Part shown: positions 53,748 to 63,935 of the stretch, piece by piece
Numbering within the stretch: position 1 is the first letter of the stretch
Layout of the letters: each line of letters starts with the position of its first letter
From: Apostichopus japonicus
Lineage: Eukaryota > Echinodermata > Holothuroidea > Aspidochirotida > Stichopodidae
Assembly (NCBI RefSeq): GCF_037975245.1
Contig: NC_092573.1
Coordinates: 18,362,265 to 18,426,264 of the forward strand
DNA: 64,000 nucleotides
Direction: 5' to 3'
The notes under the pieces: model-generated
Database searches by the model: none
What the model was told of the DNA's origin: nothing
Seen by the model: the letters and a program-made list of their open reading frames with translations, nothing else
Made by a program: the position numbers and the translations under genes

Positions 53748-53871
53748 CCTTGTCGGCAACGCCAATTCTCTTTTGCGACGAAACATGGAACGTCGAGACC
53801 CTTTTTGGTGGTCCAGTCAGCTGAGATAATTGTACCTCTCCGCCCAATGTACATGGCTTGATCAGTGCGTA
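53748..53871 (-). CDS. Candidate exon, possible divergent protein-kinase N-lobe
   Basis: On the minus strand TTTTTCACAG precedes the segment and GACAAGG/GTAAAT follows it. One frame reads AMYIGRRGTIISADWTTKKG then LDVPCFVAKENWRC. This resembles a glycine-rich loop (IGRRGT) followed by the VAxK lysine strand of a kinase. A second frame is also open. Joined to the candidate exon at 54309-54426 it continues in phase. No HRD or DFG exon was found downstream on this strand, so it could be a pseudogene fragment or chance. It is the weakest coding call here. Confidence 0.22.
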
Positions 53872-54308
53872 CTGTGAAAAAGCGACAACTGTTAATCAGT
53901 ATAAACTGAAGTGTGTTATAACACCGTAAAACATGTTAGACCTGTCAGCTGATGCTACTGTTGAAACATTACTAACAGACGAATACATTACTCAAAGGCT
54001 GTTTCAACCTAATGGCTGGTTAGGAGTCTAAACAACTGTCCCTCTTTTTTCACTAGTATACGTATACATGCAAAGAAGGGTCAAATTTCAGATTACAAGC
54101 ATCTTTCAGTAAAGTGTCTTCCACTTTCTCTTAAAATATGGACGAAATTATTGGGGAAACCTTTATGGTATAGCCTGATTTGTCCAGTAAATCATTTTGC
54201 ATAGGATTGTGTGTTTACTAGTTTCTGTTTAGCAACTGGTCATAAATGTAACACATGTTAATAAATTATAACACACATCAGTTTGAAGTGATTAACGGGT
54301 ATACTCAC

Positions 54309-54426
54309 CTTTACCAGTTCTAACTGATAAAGTCATGAGAATCGAGTGGCCTTTCTTTACACATGTCCTCTGATGTTATTGCTTCAAAGCACTCGTACCG
54401 ACAGTATGAACGGATCTTCTTCTGTC
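54309..54426 (-). CDS. Candidate exon on the minus strand, family unknown
   Basis: Bounded on the minus strand by TTTTGTCTATCAG and AAAG/GTGAGT, both near-consensus splice sites. One frame reads KKIRSYCRYECFEAI then TSEDMCKE, stopping at 54322-54320. Another frame is open only from 54375 and reads ILMTLSVRTGK into the candidate exon at 53871. A similar segment, including the CTATCAG acceptor, occurs at 63870-63960, supporting either an exon family or a repeat. Function unknown. Confidence 0.22.
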
Positions 54427-54633
54427 CTGATAGACAAAAGACATTAATGTTGTTCATCCTATTAAGTACACGTGCTTTGTAGCATAGTAAGAAAGCATAG
54501 TATGTAAAACAATTGAAATGTTCCCCAACTGGGTGGGTATTGTCAAAGGGAGTCTTGTATATTCATGTTTTGTTTCTTACAAAAGAAACAGAACAATGGA
54601 TATACCCTTTCGCGTATCTCCGCTTTGTACAAA

Positions 54634-55092
54634 CAGTGACGTGCACAGGGCTTTTAAAATGTAGAGGGCCAAATTCCACATTTGAGTAACCCGAATGGTT
54701 TTTGTACGGGAATGAACCTTTCAAGAACAATCTGTAGGCGTAGGAAAACTTTGAAGAAAGGAGGGGTGTGGTCGTATGTTCGTTCAATGCGACTCTCTTG
54801 AAGGGGGAGGGGATATCCCCCAGAGACATTTAGACGTCAGATAGTGCATTCTGAGGTATAATTAGACAATCATTTAGGTCCATAATTAGGTCTAAACGCA
54901 AGGTTGTGCTAATAAACACTTTGGAATTTTGAGAAAAAAAATCCCCCGATTTAACGTCCCACCCCCCCCCCGATTGAACGTATTTGCCCGACTGATGACG
55001 GAGGTTGGGGCCGTGTCATCCCCCCCCCCTTGGTCACCTTCCAACCACCAGCCCGCCCCCTTCCCAACATCCCAATCTTGGACACGTCACGG
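54634..55092. mobile_element. 459-bp hAT-like MITE, copy A
   Basis: Left end CAGTGACGTGCACAGGG; right end, read inward, CCGTGACGTGTCCAAG. Flanking 8-bp repeats are TGTACAAA (54626-54633) and TGTACCAA (55093-55100), seven of eight identical. The interior shares short blocks (TAGACGTCA...ATTCTGAG) and subterminal C/G runs with the element at 60364-60826, which has the same length. No coding capacity. The imperfect target duplication suggests it is older than that copy. Confidence 0.72.
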
Positions 55093-55373
55093 TGTACCAA
55101 TCAGCTGAACAAGATAACCAACGCTGCAAGAGTACAAGAAACAACAAAACATTAACAATACATGAACAGTTTATACGTCTAAGACGCATATCCGGCCTTC
55201 ATCTTGATGGCCAGTAATAAATTATCAGCAGTCCAGACTAGAACTTCCAGCTACGGTTTCGATTAAGTTATTATTGTCGTTAATAACTACAGTATTTCAA
55301 CGAGGGAAGTAAGCGATGGTGAGGCCCTCCTTTGTGAGCTTTATACAAAGACAGCCGGAGACTGAGACGGGTA

Positions 55374-55985
55374 TGTCAAGCCTGATGTGTAAAAAATCGA
55401 AAACTCAGTTTATCGCCGATGAACTCGGTTTTCGACCAAAAAAAAATAATGTTTTTCGCGCCTAATGTGCAATAGTTAGAAAAACTCAGTTTATCGCCAA
55501 TAAACTCAGTTTTTCTTTCAAAACAGGGTTTTTCGATAAGCTAAGTTTATCGAAAACAAACCTGTATTTTCCTGATAAAAATCATGTTTATCGAAAAACT
55601 CTTTTTTTTTCGCCCAATAATCGAGTTATCGAAAGACCATGTTTTTTGTTCGGTAAACTTAGTTAATCGAAAACTCTATTTTTCGTTCATAAAGGGGTTT
55701 TCGATAAACGATGGTTATCGCTGATAAATTGAGTTTATCGACCGCAAAAACACTGTTTTTCAGTATGAAACAACAAAACATTAACAATACATGAACAGTT
55801 TATACAGTTTATACGTTTATACGTGTGTTTCAGTATGAAAAACACAGTTTATGAAAAACTTTTTCACTCGAAGGAAAGTTTGTTCAGTTTTTTGGTTGTT
55901 GCGATAAACCTTGTTGTACGCTCGAAAAACCGAGTTTATCGGCAATAAACTGAGTTTCTCGAATTACTGTACATTATGCTTGCCA
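55374..55985. mobile_element. 612-bp MITE with TA duplication and self-similar interior
   Basis: Flanked by TA (55372-55373 and 55986-55987). Left end TGTCAAGCCTGATGTG; right end, read inward, TGGCAAGCATAATGTA. The inverted similarity continues about 55 bp inward through AACTCAGTTTATCGCCGAT. The interior is a series of degenerate direct and inverted copies of the same motif (AACTCAGTTTATCG, TCGATAAACTGAGTTT and variants). A TA duplication fits Tc1/mariner-type transposition. No open frame of note. It contains a templated insertion at about 55767-55840. Confidence 0.68.
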
Positions 55986-56784
55986 TAGATGCGTATAACA
56001 CAACCAACTTTATAGTTGTACCTATCTGTTACATAAATAAAAACATAAAATTAACAGAGATCAAAGAATAAAAAAGCAAATGCAACAGACCATGAATTCC
56101 AATAACAGTATGAAGCAAAAATAAGTGCACTTAATAAACTGAATATACAAGACGTGTATATTTTCCTATCATTCGATACTACAAATGTGATTGGGGTGGG
56201 AGAGGGATGCCGGAGGGGTTGAACCTCCAACAAAAACTGAGACACGCATCTTCCTCTCCCAATGTCGACGCCTCTGGTCAACAAGCAAATTCTAAAAAGA
56301 ATATAGCTCAACAGAAGGCAACTTATGTGGCTTATCAAAATGTCGAGCTATTTCTATCGTATCAGCAATACTAGGCCTCATTTAATGAAAGTTACTTAAC
56401 GGTTGACAGGATTTGGGCGCACCTTTCATAGAGTGTCAGTTTCAATTTAGGTGTGAGGTGCAGCTGTTTTTCTTGCACGTACATAGGTGCCGAAGTGAGA
56501 CTTACTACACCATTAAGAATTTGTGAAGCCACCTTTCTGGATTCGATAAACATTACATTATATGTAAGTCTCCGGGGAAGTCTGGCAAACTTTGTTGCCA
56601 CATTAAGACTCACCGAGATATCTATCTCATAGCCTATATGCTCGAATGTTTCTTATGTTTCGAGTAATAATTCCGTTAATCTCTGATATTTTTTCTTTCA
56701 TTAGAAATATCAAAATTACCTACGGTTGGAACCATAACGACATTCTTCGTTCTGCTAACATTTTAATGAGACCTTTAAATGACT

Positions 56785-56788
<4 letters not shown>

Positions 56789-56865
<77 letters not shown>

Positions 56866-56910
56866 TATATATATATATATATAAATATATATATATACAT
56901 TCATATATAT
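56789..56910. repeat. (AT)n microsatellite abutting SINE copy 3
   Basis: AT alternation with a few C interruptions towards the right, running directly into the SINE. Confidence 0.93.
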
Positions 56911-57213
56911 AATTGAAAATGTAATGAGAAGGAAAATCCAGAACAGTGAACACATTTCCAGCCTCCACCGGGATTCTAGACGGACGCTGATTGTATGTCC
57001 AGAGGTTCGAAACCGGTAAGGAAGTTCGCAATTCTACTGTAGGCGTTTGTCACACGCATTGAACAATACTAGTTCTGTATTGGTGACATATTTGCCTTAC
57101 TCTAGAGATCAAACATGATTCTAACGAACTCGAAGTCATTCGTTATTCCTAAAGCCGGATCTCGTAAGAGAAACTTTGAACAGACTTTCGTTAATGAAAT
57201 GGAGGTAAACGAC
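56911..57213 (-). repeat. tRNA-derived SINE, copy 3 (tRNA core deleted)
   Basis: Same family as the copies at 27.8 and 28.9 kb. Between GGGATTCTAGA and CGGACGCTG about 45-50 bp are missing, removing the anticodon arm and A box and leaving a dead promoter. The rest of the ~200-bp unique part is present. A further fragment of the same end (AATTGAAAACGTAATGAGAA) restarts at about 57233 before another (AT)n tract. Confidence 0.75.
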
Positions 57214-57256
57214 AAAGACAAATGAATATATATAATTGAAAACGTAATGAGAAGGG

Positions 57257-57257
<1 letters not shown>

Positions 57258-57300
<43 letters not shown>

Positions 57301-57315
57301 TATTTATATAGGCTA
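57258..57315. repeat. (AT)n microsatellite
   Basis: AT alternation after the SINE fragment, ending in AAATATATATTTATATA. Confidence 0.88.
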
Positions 57316-60300
57316 TTTTATATAATTTACAAATTGGATGTTATCTCTGCCATTTTGGGACATTCTTTCGTTCCCAAAATGCTTCACTGACGGTATTGCC
57401 TGCGTCATTTTCTTATCAAAAAGGGGTTAGGAATCTAGCACGGCTATGAAAACAACTTGGAAACCCACTAATTGGACACTTGGGTGACTGCTGTCTTCGA
57501 TTTTTGTCGTAAATGGCGTTCCAATTCCCTTTCCGACTGGAACCAAAGTATGTCGGTCGACGTAGCCATGGGTTCAGTGGCCGGAATGTTCGCCTCTGAG
57601 ATGTTGATAGTAAGTCTTGATCTGTTTGCTTCTCTGGGAAGATTATTAAATCAGTTTATTGAATTCTTATTTCATTAAGGCCAACCTCTATAAATTAGCA
57701 ATTCAAGTTGAACGTTTTTCTCTTCTCCTTCTTCTGTTTTAACCGAGAAAGTCAACCAGAAAAGACACTTCACCTCTAAGTTTAGAGAAGGCCGCAACAA
57801 AAACAAATACTAAAATAATATTAACTTAACACTCCATTATGGTTCGGTGCAAGTTGCAGGCGATAAAAGTAGAGAAGGGAAGAGAGAAAATAAAATAAAG
57901 AAGAAGCAAAAAGACAGGAAGGCAAACGTCGTGACGTATCGACGTGACTTTATCGATTCTTTCCACTTAAAGTGACATGTTTTGTCAATTTATGGGCAGC
58001 CTCTGCCTCGAGTTCTAATGTCCCTTGTAGCAATTGAGGCCGACATTTTCTAAGCCGCAATCGAATTTCCAAGGGTCGTTGAATAAAATATTTGGTCGTT
58101 CACTGAATGAAAATTCACATATGTTATTTCTTTTTCTAACGTTGCCAAAATCCATTCCACAACAAAACTGTCCATTTTAATAATCAAGAAACGTCCCACT
58201 CCTACCGTTTTTTAGTGGAAAATTGATCAAATTTACGCTCATTTTATGAAATTACAATATAGCACGGTAACATTACAAATCGTCATCAAAATATGAAACT
58301 AGTCTTTTGCTACCTTCGTTTCCATTTCTTTCTTTCTGTTCTTTGTCTGTTTGTTTGTTCTGGTTTTTGTCACACCTTCTTCATTGCAGAACGGATTTTG
58401 CGTTTTTATTTGTTTAGGCAAACGACGAATGCATCCACCCCCACCCCCACCCCCACTTCACACACACAATCATTTCAATAACATGACAGTGAATTGTCTC
58501 AGTAAACGTGTAATAATAAAATAAGCATCTGGCAATCAATTACAGAAAAGAAGAAGGGTTATGATTCATTTCTAGAAGGAAAGTTATGAAATGGATTGAT
58601 AAATGACGCTGCTAAGATCAATCATAGGTTATTGAAGCCAGAATCTTCAAATCCAAGAAAGATAATTCGATTCTAATGTAAAGTGTAAGATTTCAGCTGT
58701 TTAGTCGATAACCGTCAGGCGTCGGTTTCAACTTGATGCTAAGTCGTTCTCAAGGAAGAATCGAAAATACCGTAGATTTGCACCCACGGACTTTAGAGAG
58801 AGAGGGGGTGGGGAAGGAGGGAGGGAACACAAAATGAATACAACATAGTACCAAATCATGGTATTGATAATCAAATGGTATTAATACAGTCATAATTAGA
58901 GCAATGGTTCATCATATAGATTGATTTTCTTATTGAAATATCCGACTTTTTACCTGTCTATAAATACATGGAAAGTGGGAATCGGAAGCATTGGGAGTGG
59001 GCCCCATGTATTATGGGGAAAAAAATCAAAAGTGCCCTTTTCATAAATTAAATATGCGACTTATTTTTGTTTTATAAAAGGTCTTTGTCATTTTTGTGGG
59101 CAAACATTGCTCTAAATTTCCTTTTTTTTTTTAAATGTCCCTGTTTTGACAAATTAAGAACATAATAATGTAGCATATGTAGGATTGCTGGAAAACATTC
59201 AACGAATGTAGTTTGTCGAACATAATACACAGAGGGTCTATTTTGGTCGGGGCGTCAGTTTGAGGTCATTTTGTGGTTTGCTCCCTCAGATCAAACTCAC
59301 GTGCCCCACCCACCCCACCCACCCCCACCCGCACCCACCCATCTCCACCCAAACATTTCACCTATCCTGTTCGAAATGTTTGTTTTATAGCCCTACAGGG
59401 CACGCGTCACAGATCGACAGAGCTCCGCTATTCCTACTCCTAATTTATATCTCGTATCAAATTCTTCCTTTTCGGATAAAAGTTTATGACCGTTTTCCCC
59501 CTTTCTTATCCTCAAGTGTAACACGAGTAAATTGTTCAGACCGGACCTGATAGAGAGACAAGGTTTCGCCCCCTTCTTCTTTTTCCTTGTTAGTCTTCGT
59601 TCTTCATCTTCTTGGCCGTGTTTGAATTAATTTATGATTACTCGTAAATAATTCTATGTGCGTTAGTCTCATGATCTGTCGGTGTGTTTGGGTGATAAAC
59701 CAAAGCGATAAATCCCACTCTGAAGTAGAACAACAGGAAATTTAGCTTGTTAAATGAGAAGTAGCTACTGGGATGTTTGGCGACAACAAAAATTTATTTT
59801 GATTGAGTCTGTGGTTACTTTCTAGCAAGGTAACTCAGAACCCCATGAAATTCAAACATAGGCAAGAGGATTACTTCCTTCGTCATAAAAAATTGGCAAA
59901 TGCTTTCGTCGACAATTTGCAGCAGTCCGATAAAATCCCAATAAATGTTGTTACTGGCAATCGAAGATTTATTTAAGCTCATCTCTCTCAGCAAATTTGA
60001 AGACAAATTTTAAAGAAACAGCAACAACAAAAAAAGCGCATACAAAAAGCAGTGAGAGCAAAAGCTTTCAAACACATCTACAGTATGACTTCTAAAGTCA
60101 CTGGACTCTATCGATGTGACCTTTAATCGTAATTTTCTTCCCTTTGAAGTCTTAATTTTCTCAAGTTGATATCAATTCAGTTGTAAAGTATATTCAGTGG
60201 AAACGTCAGTAGTGGTTAAATGCCAAATTGTTTGAAACGGAGAAACTATATACAAAACAGGAAGATGCGACCTCTTTCCATTTCTGTGATTTTTAGAAGC

Positions 60301-60363
60301 CTATATCAATATTCAAATGAAAAAGACACAGTTATTTACTTGTATACAATTCGCTATTTTAAG
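57316..60363. other. Non-coding stretch, no supported gene
   Basis: Contains CCACCC-rich tracts at 58435-58457 and 59304-59350, G-quadruplex candidates on the minus strand, and a purine-rich stretch near 58795-58830. A possible tiny exon at 57550-57609 (ATG to a GTAAGT donor) is too short to support. Confidence 0.5.
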
Positions 60364-60826
60364 CAGTAACGTGAACAGGGTTTGAAAGATGCGGAGAGGA
60401 GCAAATTATAATTTCGCCGGTCAGTTAGTTGAGTTGAACTAGTGGGTTGGGAGGGCCAGCATGTTAGAAATTAAGAGGGGGTACTACCCTGGGGTAATTG
60501 GTACCTCCTCCTATTTAACAGGCTTTTGGGTACTGCCCAGGAAAAAAAAATGTAGACGTCAAATGGTGGTGAATTCTGAGCAATATGTATACTATAAATA
60601 ATGTCCTAAAGTAGCCCTAAACGAAAGGTTTTGCAAAGTATTTTTTGAAACTGGAAAGGGGGAAGGGTGAACCGGTAGTAGAGGTCCCAATTCGTTCCCA
60701 GATAAGTACGTTTCCCCGAATGAACCGATTCTACCCAACTGATGATCCGACGTGATGACAATCACCCCACCCCCCCCCCCCCGTCCCACCTCAGCCAGTC
60801 CCTCGTGCTACCACTGATTTTAAGCT
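60364..60826. mobile_element. 463-bp hAT-like MITE, copy B
   Basis: Left end CAGTAACGTGAACAGGG; right end, read inward, CAGTGGTAGCACGAGGG. Flanked by identical 8-bp repeats ATTTTAAG (60356-60363 and 60827-60834). Same length and shared internal blocks as the element at 54634-55092, including a long C-run near the right end. The perfect 8-bp duplication supports hAT-type transposition. It lies immediately beside the 3' end of the LINE. Confidence 0.85.
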
Positions 60827-61403
60827 TACGATAATTAGGCCTATAACAATAATAAGTAATATTTATATAGCGCATAATCAGCAAAGCTGCTCAAAGCGCT
60901 TTACAAATGTAAAACCTAAAAGCAAATACTTAACAAAAACCAAAATCTTAAATATATAGAACCAATAAGGCAAAACATGTAAAAGCCAAAAGCAACAATA
61001 TAAAAAACACCCGTACTAAACGATACTAAAAAAAACTAAAAAAACAATTAAAATAAATAAATAAATTAAAAAAGCCCCAAAACGCAATAGTCCAAAATAA
61101 ATTCAGAAGTAAGTAAATAGTAACATAGATTAAATCGTAGTCGATGTTTAAATGTAAATAAGTATGAGAAACTATAGTAAAGTAAGACAATTATCGTAAA
61201 AGCCTTAAACAGATATTCATTCATACTTAGTAAAGATTCCTAAATCCTATTGGTCCATTCAGGTCAGCTGACCGTGGTTGATCCTGTGAGTAACGCACGG
61301 TAAAATTACGGGGCATCACTTTAATAAATCTTTGGTTATATGTAACCAAAAATGTTTTGTTTTATGATTTTTCCCCCACACAAATGGTAGTGTATGAATG
61401 AAC

Positions 61404-61569
61404 GGGGTTAATCAACGGTCTAGCGTGCGTTACTCACATGATTAATGCACTCCGGGTGTTAATGCTATCGCTGGATGCACTCGGGCTCCGCCCTCGTGCA
61501 TCGCTTGCATTATCCCCCGATCGTGCATTAATCCTGTGAGTAACGCACGCTTGACCGTTGATTAACCCC
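61404..61569. repeat. Foldback (47-bp arms) within the LINE 3' region
   Basis: 61404-61450 is the reverse complement of 61523-61569 with two mismatches. The arms contain GCGTGCGTTACTCAC and ATTAATGCAC. The centre carries a second hairpin, GATGCACTCGGGC...GCCCTCGTGCATC. A third copy of the arm core (ATCCTGTGAGTAACGCACG) lies at 61281-61299. Much more GC- and CpG-rich than the surrounding LINE 3' region, so probably an inserted non-autonomous DNA element. Confidence 0.75.
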
Positions 61570-61719
61570 TTAGTAATAAACACCCAATACTAAACGATAA
61601 TAAATAGAACCCTAAACGTAGTAAACTAAATAAATAATAAATAAATAAAAAACAAATGTTAAGAATTAAGTAAATAGTTCCAAACGCAGTATCTATAATA
61701 AAAGTTAAAACACAGTCAA

Positions 61720-62850
61720 TTACACAGTAAAAGCGAGTCTAAAATAATATGTTTTCAAAGCAGTTTTAAAAGTGGTTAAGAGAACTGCATACACGCACAG
61801 AGTTCGGTAAGGCGTTCCATAATCTGGGAGCGCTGACTGAGAAGGCTCTGTCGCCGGTCTTGCATCTTGTTCTCTTCTCATTGAGCAATTCCTGTGATGA
61901 TGACCATAGGATCTGCTAGGTTTGTACGGTGTAAGGAGACAGGACAAGTAGTAGTAGGGGGCGAGACCGCGCAGAGCTTTGTAGGTGAGTAGGTTAATTT
62001 TAAACTTCACTCGAAAATTTATTGGTAGCCAATGCAGTAGTGGTGTGACATGGTCTCTTTTCCTTTTCTTACACACTATACGAGCAGCATTTTTTTTTTA
62101 ACCATTTCCAACTTGCGAGTTGTAGAATTGGGGAGTCCAAACAGAAGGCTATTTACATAATCCAGTCGGGACGTGATGATAGCGTTGACCAATGTAGCAG
62201 TGACATCACGGGTCAGGAATGGGTTGATATGTGATATCTGGCGGAGATGCGAGTAGCACGTTCTAACAACACTGTTAATATGGGGGATCATGCCTAATTC
62301 TGAGTCTAAAACGGCTCCTGTGTTACTGGCTGATACACCTGCAGCAATCTTTGTAGTTCCAATCGTAATTTCTGTGATGTGTGACAGAAACTTCTTTGTA
62401 CTTCTTTTACAGATAATTAGAAATTCGGTTTTAGTATCATTCAATTTTAGGTGGTTGTCTGTCATCCATTCTCGTATTTCTAAGATCGCACTGTCCAGTC
62501 GACGTAGCACAGTATCAGCATCCTTTGGATCACATGAAACATGTAACTGCGTGTCGTCAGCATACATGTGTATGTTAATTCCGTTTTTCTCTGCAATTGC
62601 GAACAGTGGAGATGTATACAATGGATACATGTATGGGCCCAATACAGAACCCTGGGGAAAGCCTGTCAGTAAGTCATTACTCGCTGAAGACTTGCCATTT
62701 ATCACAACCGACTGGATACGTTGTCTCAAATAAGACATTAGCCAATAATGTGCGGTACCTGTGACTACAAACGATTCAGTAAGACGGTGTAGTAAAATAT
62801 CTTGATGTATAGTTATCTGATTATCAAACTTCTGAGTCACATTTCCCAAT
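61720..62850 (-). pseudogene. LINE reverse transcriptase, truncated and frameshifted
   Basis: The minus frame contains the RT motifs GFPQGSVLGP and YADD (62564-62553), followed by WMTDNHLKLNDTKTEFLI and SRLDYVNSLLFGLP. It then runs off at a 10-base A-run (plus-strand T-run 62090-62099). The C-terminal part continues in another frame from 62076: HVTPLLHWLPINFRVKFKIN, TYKALRGLAPYY, ending in a stop at 61720-61722. This order is that of L2/CR1 reverse transcriptases. The break sits exactly at the homopolymer, so slippage is the likely cause. Confidence 0.85.
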
Positions 62851-62901
62851 GTAAATGATTTACAAACCCAAACGCGCCATGAAGGTATTATTATTATTAT
62901 G

Positions 62902-63047
62902 AATATATATATATATATAGACATATATACTTATGCATATTCATATGTCCATATATATTATATCCATATATATATTAATATACATAGACATATAAACATA
63001 TGCATATAGGCTACATATGTACATATATATTATATCCATATATAGCC
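62902..63047. repeat. AT-rich low-complexity tract
   Basis: Degenerate AT/CATATG repeats in which CATATATATTATATCCATATA appears twice, about 72 bp apart. Lies next to the truncated 5' end of the LINE. Confidence 0.8.
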
Positions 63048-63337
63048 TATCATGAAATATTTCACAGGGATCCTCTAGACCAACCTGTTCAAACATGTTT
63101 GAAAACCTGAAAAATAAAACGTTCAAAAGATTCTTCTCTTATCTTCAAATTTACATCCTAAATATAACAAAGAAATAATACGTTATAAATGTTCTCTCTC
63201 TCAATACCCTCTGTGAACATTTACGATAAACTATGGAACCGTTAATGTGCCGTCAAAATGTCTAAGATCTTACTCAGTAATTCGACATTTTGCTGCCAAA
63301 ATGTTGAAATGATGTTATTTTAATGCGTTCGTAATAA

Positions 63338-63640
63338 ATCATTTCGTTGAATCGACGAAATTTTTTACGATCAATTTATCATTTTGCTGCAAATTGTTAA
63401 ATTGATGACATTTGATAAATTATCATTTTCTCATTTTGTAGCAAAATCTTGTACTAGTTTTAAGGAATTGATCATTTCGTTGAATCGACGCGATTTTTCT
63501 TATGATCAATTTATCATTTTGCTGCAAATTGTTAAATTGATGACATTTGATAAATTATAATTTTCTCATTTTGGAGCAAAATGTTGAATCCCTCATGTAC
63601 TAGTTTTAACGAATTGATCATTTTGCTGTATACTGTGAAC
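63338..63640. repeat. 133-bp tandem repeat, about 2.3 units
   Basis: ATCATTTCGTTGAATCGACG starts at 63338 and 63471. A shorter third partial unit starts at 63617 (ATCATTTTGCTG). Between them TTTATCATTTTGCTGCAAA and GATGACATTTGATAAAT recur in order. Within a unit the motif ATCATTTTGCTG/TTTTGTAGCAAAAT also recurs, hinting at an older short repeat. No coding potential. Confidence 0.8.
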
Positions 63641-63828
63641 ATGTTATTTGAACAATTAATCATTTTGTTGAAAATTGCTACGATCTTAAGATAGATTTTA
63701 ACAATGTAACGGCTGCTTAACGTTTTCATACTTAACACATGTGCACTTATACACTGCACTAGGCCTATACAAATTCACCCAGTTGGGACATTTTCTTCTA
63801 TACTGTATATATATATAGTGTCATGTCC

Positions 63829-63935
63829 GGCTTCAGAGCACTCGTATTGTCAGTACGAGCTGTATGAATATCATGTTTCTATCAGATCAAGGTTAGGAAC
63901 TGTTTGTACTGGCAATACCAGTGCTTTGGGAGCAT
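63829..63935. repeat. Inverted pair of exon-like segments
   Basis: AGCACTCGTATTGTCAGTAC at about 63837-63856 is inversely repeated, with four mismatches, around GTACTGGCAATACCAGTGCT (about 63906-63925). Both resemble part of the candidate minus-strand exon at 54309-54426. The right copy is preceded by GTTTCTATCAG, an acceptor-like sequence shared with that exon. Confidence 0.4.

Larger units (their letters stand above)
60848..62880 (-). mobile_element. 5'-truncated L2/CR1-type LINE retrotransposon
   Basis: Read on the minus strand it holds the C-terminal half of a reverse transcriptase, then an A-rich 3' region, then a 3' end with GCGCTTTGAGCAG and GCGCTATATAAATATTA. That terminal pattern is typical of L2/CR1-like LINEs in aquatic animals. 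The 5' end is lost near 62830-62880, where it meets an (ATT)n/(AT)n run. Its 3' region contains a duplicated block (61006-61030 and 61578-61604) and a foldback at 61404-61569. Endonuclease and the N-terminal RT are absent, so it is dead. Confidence 0.85.

Noticed and set aside
55075-55092. Kinase HRD-like peptide (VHRDVSK) on the minus strand
   Set aside because: It is the translated TIR of the hAT-like MITE, not an exon.
57550-57609. Tiny plus-strand first exon (ATG to GTAAGT donor, 20 codons)
   Set aside because: Too short and without a downstream partner exon; GT-donor matches of this quality occur by chance.
62290-62733. 147-codon plus-strand frame
   Set aside because: Antisense shadow of the LINE reverse transcriptase on the minus strand.
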